From the NCBI GenBank assembly GCA_022385755.1, contig MU278359.1, forward strand, positions 749,859-813,858: DNA of 64,000 nucleotides, written 5' to 3'. Shown here in pieces: positions 1 to 11,807 of this stretch (the stretch's first letter is position 1; the number at the start of each line of letters is the position of its first letter). The notes below the pieces were generated by a model that did no database searches, was not told the origin of the DNA, and saw only the letters and a program-made list of their open reading frames with translations. The stretch is from Trametopsis cervina (Eukaryota; Basidiomycota; Agaricomycetes; Polyporales; Irpicaceae). Made by a program: the position numbers and the translations under genes.

Positions 1-1026
1 CCGTGTGTATTGGTCCAAGTAGGGTCTGCAATGGCGAAACGATGATAGGGGTCAGAAACACTATTCTTATCAAGGCTCCTTGTATCGCAAATAGACGCAC
101 CTAATGAACGTCTGTAAATCACCCGCGCCCTGAAGACGCAAGCGGGCCATATTTTCGTCAACCGACGGCATCCGCAGAGGATAGTCGACCTGAGAATTCG
201 AACCCATGAACTGGGGCATGTCGTCAAACGGAGGGAGGCCGTTCTCTGGGCGGAACGAGTGGGTCGCTTGAGGGGCCACACCTCTGATCATATCAGAGCC
301 ATGGTTTTGGGAGAGATGGGAGGGGGTGGAGAGAGGCGGAACAGTCGAACCAGGGAAACGCGACTCGTGGGGCACACGTCCGAGACGATCTTGGAATTGC
401 TGGAGATGGTTTGGCGGGTGGAAGCCGTTTAGCCCAAGACCAGAGCTGACGCCCATGTTGCCGTAATCGTCGTTGAAGTCAGGCGAGAAGGACCCGTTGA
501 CGCCGGGCATACGGCGGTCGAGGATAGGGTCGTGGTAGTTCGGTGACGAGAAGTCCTTGCTTTGGCCATTGGAGAACGGAAAACCAGAGGGATGTGGGAG
601 CCCGCTTACGTCGCTCGGTGTGAGAGGCGATGGCTTTCCGCTGCTATATGAGGAGGGAAGGCTGCCAATGAGATCGTAAGGGTGCGAGCCCGAATGGAAG
701 GATGGGAGGGTGTCAGGGAACTGGGAAGGGGGGTACATCGTGTCTACGCCCAGAGAATAGCTTGGCCCAAGCGAAGAAGACGACGATGCATTTGTGCGAT
801 AGCGCTGCGAGGCCAGGGAGCCGTTGGAGGAACTTCCAAACAAGTCGTAGCTTCCGTGGTCTCCTACGTCCAAATCGCTTCTGTCGAGCGAGTGGCTCAT
901 ATGAGAGCCCGAATGGCCATGACCCGAGCTCAAATCTCCCGCCTGAAGCGACGAGAAGGTGTGGTCCATGTCGTTCTGGGCAAATATGCCCTGGTGGGAG
1001 TTGCTCGTGCCGTAGTCGATTGACAT
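1..1026 (-). CDS. 5' part of a Ser/Gly/Pro-rich protein, possibly a CSL (RBP-J-like) transcription factor
   Basis: The ATG is at 1026. Exon 1 (1026-101) encodes about 308 residues of low-complexity Ser/Gly/Pro/His sequence with no recognisable fold. A donor at 100 (gtgcgt) and an acceptor at 26 give a 75-nt intron that keeps frame, and exon 2 continues off the left edge. The junction reads GDLQTFIR-PYLDQYTR. I associate this type of sequence with the start of the beta-trefoil DNA-binding region of fungal CSL factors, which follows a long disordered N-terminus. That assignment is memory-based and tentative, because the diagnostic part lies outside the window. The exon structure itself is well supported. 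Confidence 0.72.
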
Positions 1027-4000
1027 GCTGGCGCTTCTAGTTCTTGCACTGCTGCTGCGAGGAGCAGGGGAGTGTTTGAGTATATCTGCAAGCCAGACGT
1101 GTCAGCAAGCACTGCTGCGAGAGGCAGGGGAGAGCAGCGACGGCGAGACAAGCGGCATCCACTGCAGACGCAGGCAGCGGTCAGAGGCAGGAGGAGAAGA
1201 TGGAAGGGATGGCAAGTAGACGCAGAACTAAAGGGCATTGGCGTGCGCCTGTTACGATCTATACCTTACCTATTGATCGGCGTTCAGCGCCGGCACCTGC
1301 CGAAAGGGGCATCCAGGAGTATCCGGGCGAGTTCACTGAAGCTTGCGCCATTCCACAACAGTTGATAGGGTAGATTCAACGGTTTCCGAGGACCTTCCTA
1401 AATTCAGAGCAGCTGACGGGCAGGAATGAGGCTATCTGGTGCTGAAACTGCCCTGGGCGACGCCGAAGCTTGTGTCAGCAATTTGAGCGCAGGCAAATGT
1501 TGGAATGCGCAGCTCACCAATGATATCGCTAGGTCCTTGTTCAAAAGTAAGGGGTCACTGGACGACTCTTCCCGCAAGCTATTGGTCCGCACAACAGGGC
1601 CCGGAAGCTTCGCGTGACGTTGCTGTCACTGAGTACTGTATTCTGGCCGGCTGGCCTGTCTACGGGCACGCGTGGATACGGGTCTTCGAGAGGAGTGTCA
1701 GGAGGGGCTGGACTGGAATGGCCGCGGATACCGTGCAAGACGACAGCCGAGTCGTTTGAGATAGCGGCGGAGGGTCGAACGGCAAGCGAGGCTTACGTCG
1801 AGCGTGCAAGTGACGGTAGGCCAGGGGCGTGTACTTATACGTGCTCCTCTAAAGCTAACGGGAACTCATTTTCTCGCAGGCAAGTGTGCGGCTCCTTCAC
1901 GCTCGCAGTCTTTACCGGTACGTTCTGTTCGTATCATTTAGAGTTTGGGATCAATCACGTCTGCCAGGCAATTGACCGATTTCATCTAGTACCCCATCTC
2001 TGGCACTCTTCAAATCTTTACTGCCAGCCCGAGGAGCGTGAGGGCTGTGTTTCCCGAAGGATACATCTCTCGTGCACGGTTGCACTCAGGGCCTCTTCCG
2101 TCCAGTGTCTGTGGATCACCTTCTCTTCCAATGATTTTCAACTTTTCTCGTGCGCCCTCCGTTCCGACACTTGCCTCCATCTTCCCGATTGGCCCAGCCT
2201 CGCCTTGCGGTAGTTGCTGGATATGGTGCGTTGACGTTATCCTGTCACACGGAAATACTGTTCATCCTCCCCCAAAGTGGTCACCCAGATCCCGTATCTC
2301 TTCCACAAACTTTGTCGAGATTTCGTACGCGAGTGGTACCTCGCCAACGAAACAAGGTTTCTCGCCCTGCCTTTCCACTATTTGATCACTGTGGCATCGT
2401 GGCGCCTCAGCACTCTTCACGTCCTCCGAACATGGTCTCCACTCCGTGGAGACAGTTGATGCGCCTGCATCCCGATAGCTCGTGTGCTGCGCCTTACAAA
2501 GGGCAACCTGCTCGCCCGCTGTCAAGCGGGGCTTGACGCTGCATCCCGCAGTGATACATTGCACCTCGTACCGATGCACTGATGCTCTATCGACAACTAT
2601 CCCACAGCAAGATGGGCCCGGAGCTGTAGTTCAGTCGCATCACATGCTGTCACCGATAACTTTGTTCCCTCTGGTCTTCTCGATGTTCGAATGCGAACAT
2701 GCATTTCAGAGGATATCCTCGTACACCGCACACGGCTTCGTCATGCTACGGCGTAGACCGGGAGTTCATGTATACTCACGGCATCAGTAATGTTTACCGC
2801 GTGGCCCATCCGCTCGGACACCCGGCTTCCTACGTGCCGCGAATTGCATTTCTCAACCACTCCTGCTGCGGAACAGGATCAGCTCGCGCTGGAGAGCACT
2901 AGTACTCCTGATGGTACATCGCCGCTCGATTGCCCGTACGCTCCATGCTCCCTCCAGACGTGTATGATACGTGTCCGCAGTGCACCTCGTGACATGGGCA
3001 TGTTTCGTCTACCTGCCCCAGGACCAACGCAATCCGGAATCGCACGGAAACTTGTAAATTCCCACATGTCGAGGCTACCGAGGTCAGCGAAGTTCTCCTG
3101 TCGTCACGATCAACCTTTCAGCCCATTCTGGCCATTCCTTCCCTGTACCGCAGCAGCCCAGTGTTTGCGATCACACTTCGAAGGTGTGTTATGTACCTCA
3201 ACGTGTGGACGGTGATCTTCTAGTATGTTCTGCTTTCAATGTCTTCGCTGTTACGATAGGCTAATGCAATGGACGTGCAATCAGCGACTAAACAACGCGT
3301 CGGGTCAGATTCTTCACGGGCACCCGAAATCTGCTTCTGTCCCTGCACACCCCCTCAGAGCGACAGCTTGCGAGGCGACAGGGTGCATTCCTCGTTCTCG
3401 ACGTGATGTCGATCGGCGCAGTGCAATGCCCTCATTCAGGCAATAGAACGGAAATGCTTGTTCGACCACGTCCTTCTGGTAGCTAGCTACAGCATCTATC
3501 CCTGAAGCCCGCAGATCGTTTGGTCTTCGGGTAACCCCAGCTCCCCCTTTCAACATGCAATCCTGGATGCTCTGGACCCGCGCGATGTAGCACGAGCACG
3601 TCTCGCGTTGAGTCAATCGGCGAGCATGAAACCGTCACAATACCGTAGTGGTCGTGGTTGCGGCTAAGTAACTACAGTACCGGTGGTCTCCGACCAATCG
3701 CTAACATTCGAGGTTCGCACGGGTAACCTTGCGAAGTGTCAGGCACACGCACCGAATCTCACCGGCCACCTTTCGCAAAACCGTCCTGCTGGAGCATAGT
3801 TCGATGCTACCAGGCATTGCGCGTACATCGTTGCCCCTTGATCGGCGCGCCTTGGCCTAAATACTGAGATGGCGATATCTGCTGTGATATTCACTTGCAT
3901 GCGTTTACAGGCGTTTGCTAGACTGCACATGGTACGTAGCAAGATTTGACCTTCATCAATCTATATTATGCGTCATTATTAGCGAAGCGCTCTGTTATCT

Positions 4001-5826
4001 CTCTGTTGGACAGATGCAAACCCGAGGCGACTGCGCTCTCGATCCGCTTTGTCACTCGGCTTGCAGACGGCCTGACCAACTGCCAACGTTCGCCTGACTC
4101 TGATATCGATGGGACACAATGCGTCATACTGTCGCTCAGTAACAAAGTTCCATGGTGGCAGCGTCGTTCTCTTCTGCCAGGTTCGTGCGTTGCATGTTAG
4201 GCATTACAAATACTCAAAACGCCACGCTGGGGAACGTTAAACCATTAACATATCACCGCGGACAATCTATAAGACCCAATTGTATCGTCAGGTGATACGG
4301 AGATTGATCATTTGTTACGTTACGATCGAATTGTGTTTGAGTTAGGGGAGTGGAATCCTGGTCCCGTGAGGAGCTACGCTACGGACCGAAAAGATATCGT
4401 ACAGCGGCGCAGAAGCTTGCGGTGGCAAACTATCTCCTCTTCATGCCGCGATTATAGGCGGGAACAGGTGTTCGCGAGCAGGCGGTAAGGTTTTGAGGTT
4501 GTGGGGATTTTTCTCGTACTGATTTCCACGTTTCTATGAAGAGACTGCCTGCATCCGGAAGCTGATGGAATCAACACATGTGTACGTAGGCCATGTCTAG
4601 GCCTGTCAGAATACAATGAAGAGGAACGAGCTGGTGAAGTCCTGTACATGCTCTTCCGATGCGGGGTGACAGCTACGACAGATGAGGGCTGCATAGCGGA
4701 TGGTCAGGTGCTCATAGACTGGCTATAGGAAGGGGAAAATACCGTATTTGAAGTTGCGTTTGGCCTTCAACGGCTCGACATCAGTGGTACGTTCACAATA
4801 TGCGTTTTGCAAACTAAAAATCATTGTAGTATGACACCGCGACAAGCCGCGAGGCATTACGCTAACATGACGAAAGGAATCCAGGAAAGCGAGGGCATGT
4901 ACGATGTATTGGAAAAGGTATGAACAAAGTAGAATCTCGTGACGACTACAGGAGTGCGCTTCACCCAATGTCTCTGTAGGAATGTTATTGCCATTGCCTG
5001 ATAGTGTCGAACAAGCTCGGCGAAGACCGACGAGGCCGCTCAGTTCTCGCACTAGGATGTTTATGGTCTGTACGAAACACCATAACGGCAATTGGTTGTT
5101 CAGTCGATTTGGCTTTGAGCGGCTGGAAGAGAGTAGCACGGCAATACATTCCTCTGAACACCTCCGAGACGGGAATCGTTGTCGGTAGGATTAGTATAGT
5201 TTACCCTTGTTACAGCATACAGCACCCTGCTTTACATCTGCTCTGTATACAGATCATTGGTTCTAGAGTGCATTACGCCGCAGGATCAACGGTAGCTATA
5301 TTAGGCCGCCAAGTTTGTATATACAGAACGCGGGTAAACATCTCATGCGTATAGCAAAAGAGCTACCACAACCGCGATCTTGAGGGACCAAAATGGGTGG
5401 CGGGTCCCCTTTCTTGGACGCAAGTATGCTCATTGCAAAAGACCTGCGCACACTGCGTGGGGCACTGAGCCGCCCACAAGCGCCTACATGACCATTGCGG
5501 TACACGTGATATTTTTCCTGATGCGGGTGGCGGTTGCTCATCTTTCACAACCTCGACCATCCAGTTTGCAGGATCACAGTGGTTGCAATTCTGCGACACC
5601 CTGCTCATCTCCGGCGAGCTTGAATTCAGCAAGCCGGCCTCTTTGCGCTCAAGCCACCGCCTCTTTCAGGCCCTACATGCTCACAGAACACAACCTTGTC
5701 TTTTGTCGCTCTTTATACTAGTGCGCAGTGCTCCTCGTGTCATTCGCACTGCCCGTCTGGATATCTCCGACCGCAATACGCCTGCCAGCGTGTTAGAAGC
5801 GTTCAAAGCCAGGTATCCAAAGGACG
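1027..5826. other. 4.8 kb stretch with no confident gene
   Basis: No ORF here has family hallmarks or can be joined into a multi-exon model. Short coding-like blocks appear in different frames, for example about 2030-2540 and 3540-3640 on the plus strand, where codon-like pyrimidine-rich text changes frame repeatedly. This looks like decayed coding or transposon-derived sequence. Bases 1040-1140 contain an imperfect direct repeat of a GCACTGCTGC-type unit in the promoter or 5' UTR of the left-edge gene. The last 300 bases are pyrimidine-rich and probably promoter/5' UTR of the gene starting at 5827. Confidence 0.5.
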
Positions 5827-7470
5827 ATGGCCTCTGTTGCGTCGTCTTATCGCTTGGAGGCTCCCAAAGCGAGACCTCCTCCCTTGCCTATCAGGACCAG
5901 CAATATACTGTCCGCTTCTCGTGCGACCGAATCGCAAGATACGGCGACTCCACTCCTTTACGATCTACCCTCCGCCACCCCAATATCACCACGGTCTATC
6001 CGCCTTGGTACCTCTCCGACATCTCCAACCGTGCGCAGTCAGTCACGCTTGTCTAGGAGAAGCAAAGGGATGACACCACCCCCGCACAATCGGGCTCCAA
6101 CGCCGTCTCAGCCCCAAGAGCGCGATTTGGAAACGTTTGCAGAAGTGTGTAAGGCATGGTGAATACAATGTCTTCTTCCGCTTTGCTATGTAGACTGACA
6201 CCTCTGCAGGTACTTCGATCAGGATGACAAAGCCGGTCGTATTATGACACAGACTCTGGCCACACTTCCCTCTTCGCATCGCGCACCTTTCTCTAGGCTT
6301 CAGGCCTCAATACGATCTGCCTATCATGCCAGCGTCAATGCTCGTCGTGCCGCCGAGTTTCAAGCTCATCTGTGTGCAACCGTTCCAGGTGCATCTCTGA
6401 TGCCCGCGGCCCGTGCAGACCCATCTGGCCCTCTTGCCCGCAAAGAAAGGCTAGAGCGCTTCGAGAGGTTCATACAGACCTGGTGCGTGCAGGGAATGCC
6501 TGGCACGAAGCCTTTCTTCATCGGCCTCTGGGCCGTCATGAGGTTGTCTGTCCTGCCAGAAAACTTGGGAGGAGCCGGCGGCAATAGGGTTGAGTGGGAA
6601 ATAGATGACGCCGTATTTAAGGAGGCAGCGTGAGTATTATTCCCCCCTATATGTCTGTATCGGTCTTGACCGCGTCCTTTCTGCAGTGGCAAAGATTTCA
6701 TGCTCGAAGCTATTGATGTCTTGAAAGGAGTGAGCGCTCACCTCTGCTGCGTTGATTGATCCTTTCTGACTGCCATTGTATTGAACCAGTATCTTGGGTT
6801 CGAGGAAGTTGCTTCGTCTAAACGATCACCGTTATCGAACACAGCACCCTATTCGCCCTTTACGCCTCTCACACCTATACATTCTCGGTCGCAGTCAACC
6901 CCTCTCCCATCGGAGCCCTCCATCAAGTCGCGATCAAGTAAGGCTCCGCCGATAGCCTCGACAACACAGACGAAGCGGGCCAGAGCACCGAGCGACCCAT
7001 TCGTTGACAGCCATGTCTCCCCACCATCCCTGCTTTCGACATCCTATTCCTCTGCTAACACTATGGGTCATCTTTCGACCTCTGGCTCTACTACAGCTGA
7101 TGACCAATCATTACCGCCCACCCCACGCACCGAGGTCTCAGACCCGTTCCGCAACGCCAACAACACTATAGACCTATCAGAGCCCGAAGTCTACATGAGA
7201 ACGTGGACCGCACCCGACCTATCGAATGCCGAGTTCCTCGCCCTCCTAAAGGTATTTCCTGCCTTTATAGTTCAGAACCCACTGCCTCGTTTCCCGTTCA
7301 AACTAAGTGTCAAAAGAGACATAGAGGAGGGCGATTACACCGATGGCGAAAGAGCCGAGATCAAAGTCGGCACTGGTTCCATGTGGGTCGGAGGAAAGAC
7401 GCGCTCCACCGGCTTCCAGGGAAACTGGTGGTCACGGTTCAGGCAGTGGTTGAAGCGACTATTCTGTTAG
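5827..7470 (+). CDS. hypothetical protein, four exons, 491 aa
   Basis: The exons are 5827-6158, 6210-6629, 6687-6729 and 6790-7470. All introns are GT-AG and the summed coding length is divisible by three. I do not recognise a family. Residues 1-100 are Pro/Ser-rich and probably disordered. Exons 2 and 3 encode a compact, probably helical region with motifs WYFDQDDKAGRIM and FERFIQTWCVQGMPGTKPFF. The first half of exon 4 is a Ser/Thr/Pro-rich linker. The C-terminus is again globular-looking, ending in a basic, Trp-rich tail (WWSRFRQWLKRLFC). No signal peptide or clear transmembrane helix is seen. The organisation (two ordered blocks around a disordered linker) suggests a conserved fungal protein of unknown role. 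The start was chosen as the first in-frame ATG after a pyrimidine-rich leader. Confidence 0.8.
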
Positions 7471-10400
7471 TCCTGTTCTTCCCGTTCTCTGCTCCTTCGT
7501 CACAGCCTCTTCATTTGAAAGGACTTATCGCCTTCTCCCGTGCTATCGTGCATCTCATGTCATCCCCAACATTTCCTCCGCTTTTTGGACCAAAACATCT
7601 GGTCTGCATTACCTGAGGAAAGTACCCCCGCTACCCAGCCATGTACAATTCACACTATCGCGCCTGTGTACCTGTTGTTTATCCCGTCTCTATCTTTATG
7701 ATGTTAGCTGCGGCGACGGTATATTTCACACAATGTATCATCTGCGATGCTACATATGTAGGCTTGTACTACGGACTACGAGGCTTGCTTTCGGACTTCA
7801 AGATTCAGTTGGGCGTCCATCATTTGCGCCACAAAGTTCCTGACGCTTGCTCCCGAATACAGCGCTCACTCACATCGGCAACTCCGAGTCTTACCACTGA
7901 CATTATCAGTTTAACAGTATCGGAACACTGGGAGTAAATTTGAAGGCACTCATATTCAGGGTCTGGCAGGGAAGCGGGTAATATCCACAATCCCACCGTA
8001 AAGTTGTTCTCATCGCATTTCTAAGAACCGAAGTGTAGGGTGATTGCAAGCGCATGGCACCGTGGAAGTTGAATATGCGTTCTGTTGACTACACGAGGTA
8101 GGTACAGAGCTACCACTAGGATATGCTGTGAGCTGTGCAAAATTGGCATCAAGCTGGCATAAATCGATGGCAAGATATGGATCGGAACGCGGGCCAGCTA
8201 TGGCACTACATCTAGCGACCGCCGTGGTCCTCCTCCCACGGAGTGACCAGCGCAGGTGAGCTTCATGCTCGTTATTTTGAAAGTAACTCACGCGACCTCA
8301 TAAATAATGCTGCTGTAATTAGCGTCGTAGCTTGAACCAAGTCGCCTCGACGGTACAAGTGGAGCGTTCTGGTATCCTGGTCTAATGTCCTCTGTCTTTA
8401 GCAGACTCCCATCTTCTGTATCCAATGGGGAGAAACAAAGTCGCATTCAAAGAGAATAAAGGGCTCAACCCTATTGGCTTGTGAGTCTGCGTGAGACAAT
8501 TATCCCCGTCTCCCGTATGTATTCTCACGCACAGTTGGCAGGCTTGGCGAGATTTCATTTCCATACAAGCAGTGTGGGAAGGGCTTGTTACCGGCAACAT
8601 GGTATCTCGCCTCGAAGCTGAGGATCTCCCACCGGTGCCTATCGCCCAGATCTTCAACTGGGATCGCACGAATCATAACTCTACCACTCTGAGGACTTCC
8701 CCGGGTGCTGATAGACCTTGTCAAATCTCACGGTCACACCGCGTGCCATGTACCGCGAAGGACCATAAGAATGCGAACCGGGTCAGTCATCCGGCTCCTC
8801 GCCAGTGGACAGGCAGATGTCGTGCTGCAGGTGCAAACTGATATTTGTGGCTTGAACCCTGCGCCTCCTTACGCATCCACCAACGGGTGCACGTGAACGT
8901 AGCTCGAGGACGGTGGGTAGAATTGCTCAATAAACTTCGTCACATGACACTCATTGGATATACAAGCAACAGTTCGTGTCGCTACTCTCGTGGATACGTC
9001 ATTGCACCTCTCATCTGCGGTCACTACCAGGGCACCGACTGATTCGTTGTGTTCTAGACAGGACCCTCCTTCGCACAATGTCTCCTGCGCGATGGCGCGT
9101 GGAATCGCAGCGAAGACCGGATGCGCCCGTCATGTTGCCAACTCCCTAAATGTCTCAGAATCGCTTCCATTAGCACACTATCACTATCACATACTCCAGT
9201 GGAGCTTAGAATCGCAATGTACGTACTCGGTGCCGTCAAATTTTTAGGAGGGGAACTCAGCCAATAGCAAGCGTGAGGCGATTAATTTCGACCACCTGTG
9301 CTGCTCCTGGCCCGCCGGTAACGCGCTGCCATAGTTCGCCATACATCAGACCCAACGCTATTCAATCCTGGCACGGTAACAGACGGACTTTAACTCTCGA
9401 GGACTACCGCGGTATCGTGTCGGAGAGCATAGAACATTCTATGTATACGGGGTAGGTCACCTGTAGATCAACTCAATGTAAATGACCTGCCCCTAGATCA
9501 TTCGCGTGAACGCGTGCGGCGAAGATCTCACCGCCGACGAATCCAGCTGTTTTCTCTCGCAAGGTGCTACGGCCGGAGATTTTCTCATGTAGCCAGTCTT
9601 CGTGAGAAATATACGCGGGAGTTTGCATGGATACGTTCAATATATGGTTCACTACTAGGTTATTTAAAGTTTATGTTCGTCAAACTCACCTGAAGATACC
9701 ACGGCACTACGAATATAAAGTGTCACGTTGGATGAGCTGTAAAATATAACTTGTGGGCGATGAATGCCAGCGACGTTTGGGAGGCCTCGATCAGTGTTAG
9801 GTGTAGCGTATTATTCGGCATGTAATGCTACCGCTGTACCGTGAGAGCATCCTCCCGTGTGCGACTCAGAACCGAACATTCGTTGTCAGCGAAGCAGAAA
9901 TGGGGTCAATTTGCCGGGATGAGCTAAATGTGACAGGCTGCGCTCGTTGACTACCGAGACTCAAGTGGGCGGTGGAATCCGACTGGATAGCTTGCTGCGC
10001 AATTATCGCGGATGAGGTAGGACCATGCGCACATGGCTTTGTGAGGGAACACGCACCTTAGATGGGAGTGCTCTTAAGCATGGGGCTGATAACAACACAT
10101 GCAACAGATGTTGATGCGTGGGGAATGCAAGCTCGCTCAGACTTCATCGAGGGGCTTACGATAATGATGAGTTCTATGTACGGCAGTAAGGAACCAGGAA
10201 CAGACAACCAGTGGTGACCTGCGCAGCAGTATCCTGTGGCATGTCAAACTGCACCCGAATTCCGATTCGTAGTATGACATAAACGCAGAGCTGCGGAGAA
10301 AGTTGATGATAATCATACTTACGCCAATAACAATGGTCATGGTCAGGTTTACATACCAATGCTTGGACAACCGCAGAGAAGCGATGTTGATAGCGGTGTT

Positions 10401-10570
10401 GTGGGCCACTCCTGATCCTATGTCAATCACATCTTCCAAGTGATGAATTATTCTCTATCGTGGGAGGTTATGCGGCACTTATACGAACGATGAACCAAAG
10501 TTTAGGCATTCAGGTGGAATAATTCAGGCCACCCAACGAAGAGGAGACTCTCCAACCGAACGTTGGTGTT
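7471..10570. other. 3.1 kb gene-poor stretch
   Basis: No confident gene. Three weak signals are noted. An ORF at 7641-7937 has a hydrophobic middle but no recognisable similarity. An exon pair at 8425-8480 and 8535-8841 splices in frame across a GTGAGT...CAG intron. A hydrophobic minus-strand ORF at 10137-10439 contains plausible internal splice sites. None could be extended into a full model. The rest (9250-10130) shows short, frame-broken ORFs only. Confidence 0.45.
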
Positions 10571-11635
10571 TCAAAACTTGGAGAAAAGCTCCTCTGCTTC
10601 CCAAGCGCCAGCCCAGTAGTATACCTGAGCCTGTAGACCAGCTGACTCTCCTTCCTTAGTTATGCGCTTCTGAAGACCCCGGTATGACCGACAGAATACT
10701 ATGTCTTGACTGCGGGCGGCGCTGATTCAGTCAACGAGTGATAGGAAAGCAAGAGGAACACACCTCCTGAGACGCAAGATAGGACAGAAGTCATTAGATC
10801 CATCTCCGATGTAAATAATACGATCGAATGCAGTCTGTTGCTTGGCGATGAAGGCATCCAATTCTTCGCCTGCAGACTAGTACATGAGATGTCGTTGCGA
10901 GAGCGTAAAAGCGATGTCCTCGCCTTTGCACATGTTTGGGCTGCATCCTATGAGACAGTTATGCTGAGGCCCAGACGGATCTACACGACGACGGAGCTTG
11001 AGCAGCCCGGATTCGTCCCATTCTGCGGGATTCGTGATGATCTCGTCGAACAAGGTTTCTAAACCTCTTTCCTTAAATCAACCATTAGGACAGTTAGGAG
11101 GTTATGGGGTTAGTACATACTTTTAAGATAGTGGAGATGAAGACAGAGTTTGCGTTGGAGAGACAGAGGAAGGTGGACTTGGGATTTGCTTTGGCCTTGG
11201 CTTTCAGCACAGCGCGCTTCATGGCTGGGTGCTAGATCATAGTGAAGATTAGCTAAACAGGCGTATCAACATGATTAAACGTCCATACAAATGGCATGAT
11301 CTTAAGGGCACCCTCAATGTCTTCCCTGGTGCCGCCTCTTCCATGCAATTCTCGTAAAGACTGAGCCCTTCAAGGTCGATATCAAAACCAAGGGCTCGCA
11401 CAACTGTGTACATATTGTAATCTCACACAAGATCAGTCCACTGGATCTCCTCCTTCAGATTCTTCATTTTCCTACGCAGATCAGGAGCGAGGACTTCAAA
11501 AATCCATCTATCTGAGTCCTGATCTGCCAGAGACCTGCAAGCCAGGGAGTCGGAATGGGACAAGCTTAACCTATGCTATTCACTTTACCAGTCAAAGTCA
11601 AAAACGATGAGCTGCCGTTCCGTAGAGACGTCCAT
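10571..11635 (-). CDS. PHOSPHO1/PHOSPHO2-type HAD-superfamily phosphatase, 245 aa
   Basis: The seven exons are 11635-11589, 11534-11427, 11367-11289, 11231-11121, 11071-10924, 10869-10764 and 10709-10571. The spliced length is in frame. HAD motif I, VFDFDWSLADQDSDRW, is split by intron 1 and supplies the nucleophile and acid Asp pair. Further hallmarks are EEIQWTDLV, FLCLSNANSVFI (motif II Ser), TNPAEWD, and motif III YIGDGSNDFCP (metal-binding Asp). Known members dephosphorylate phosphoethanolamine/phosphocholine or pyridoxal phosphate, so a small-metabolite phosphatase role is expected, but the substrate cannot be read from sequence. Length is normal for the family. Intron 5 (10923-10870) begins GC rather than GT. 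The gene is divergent from TFB1 across 172 bp. Confidence 0.93.
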
Positions 11636-11807
11636 CTTGTATGCCGCAGAGTTTCTGAGATGAGAGTAGACAGAAAGCCAGAGACCTGCACTGACTCCGA
11701 ATTTACTGGCAAACGTTGCTCACTGAATCGGGAAAATCCCGATCACATTGACCTGCTCCTGCTTACCTAATATAACTGTACGCGCACGACGCGTTCAGCC
11801 GCCACCC
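11636..11807. promoter_or_regulatory. shared divergent promoter, HAD phosphatase / TFB1
   Basis: Only 172 bp separate the two start codons, so both genes must be initiated from this stretch or from inside each other's leader. No clear TATA box is visible. Confidence 0.6.

Noticed and set aside
682..1040. Plus-strand ORFs of about 112 residues opposite the left-edge gene
   Set aside because: They are antisense shadows of the Ser-rich exon; Arg/Cys-rich composition typical of reverse-frame reading.
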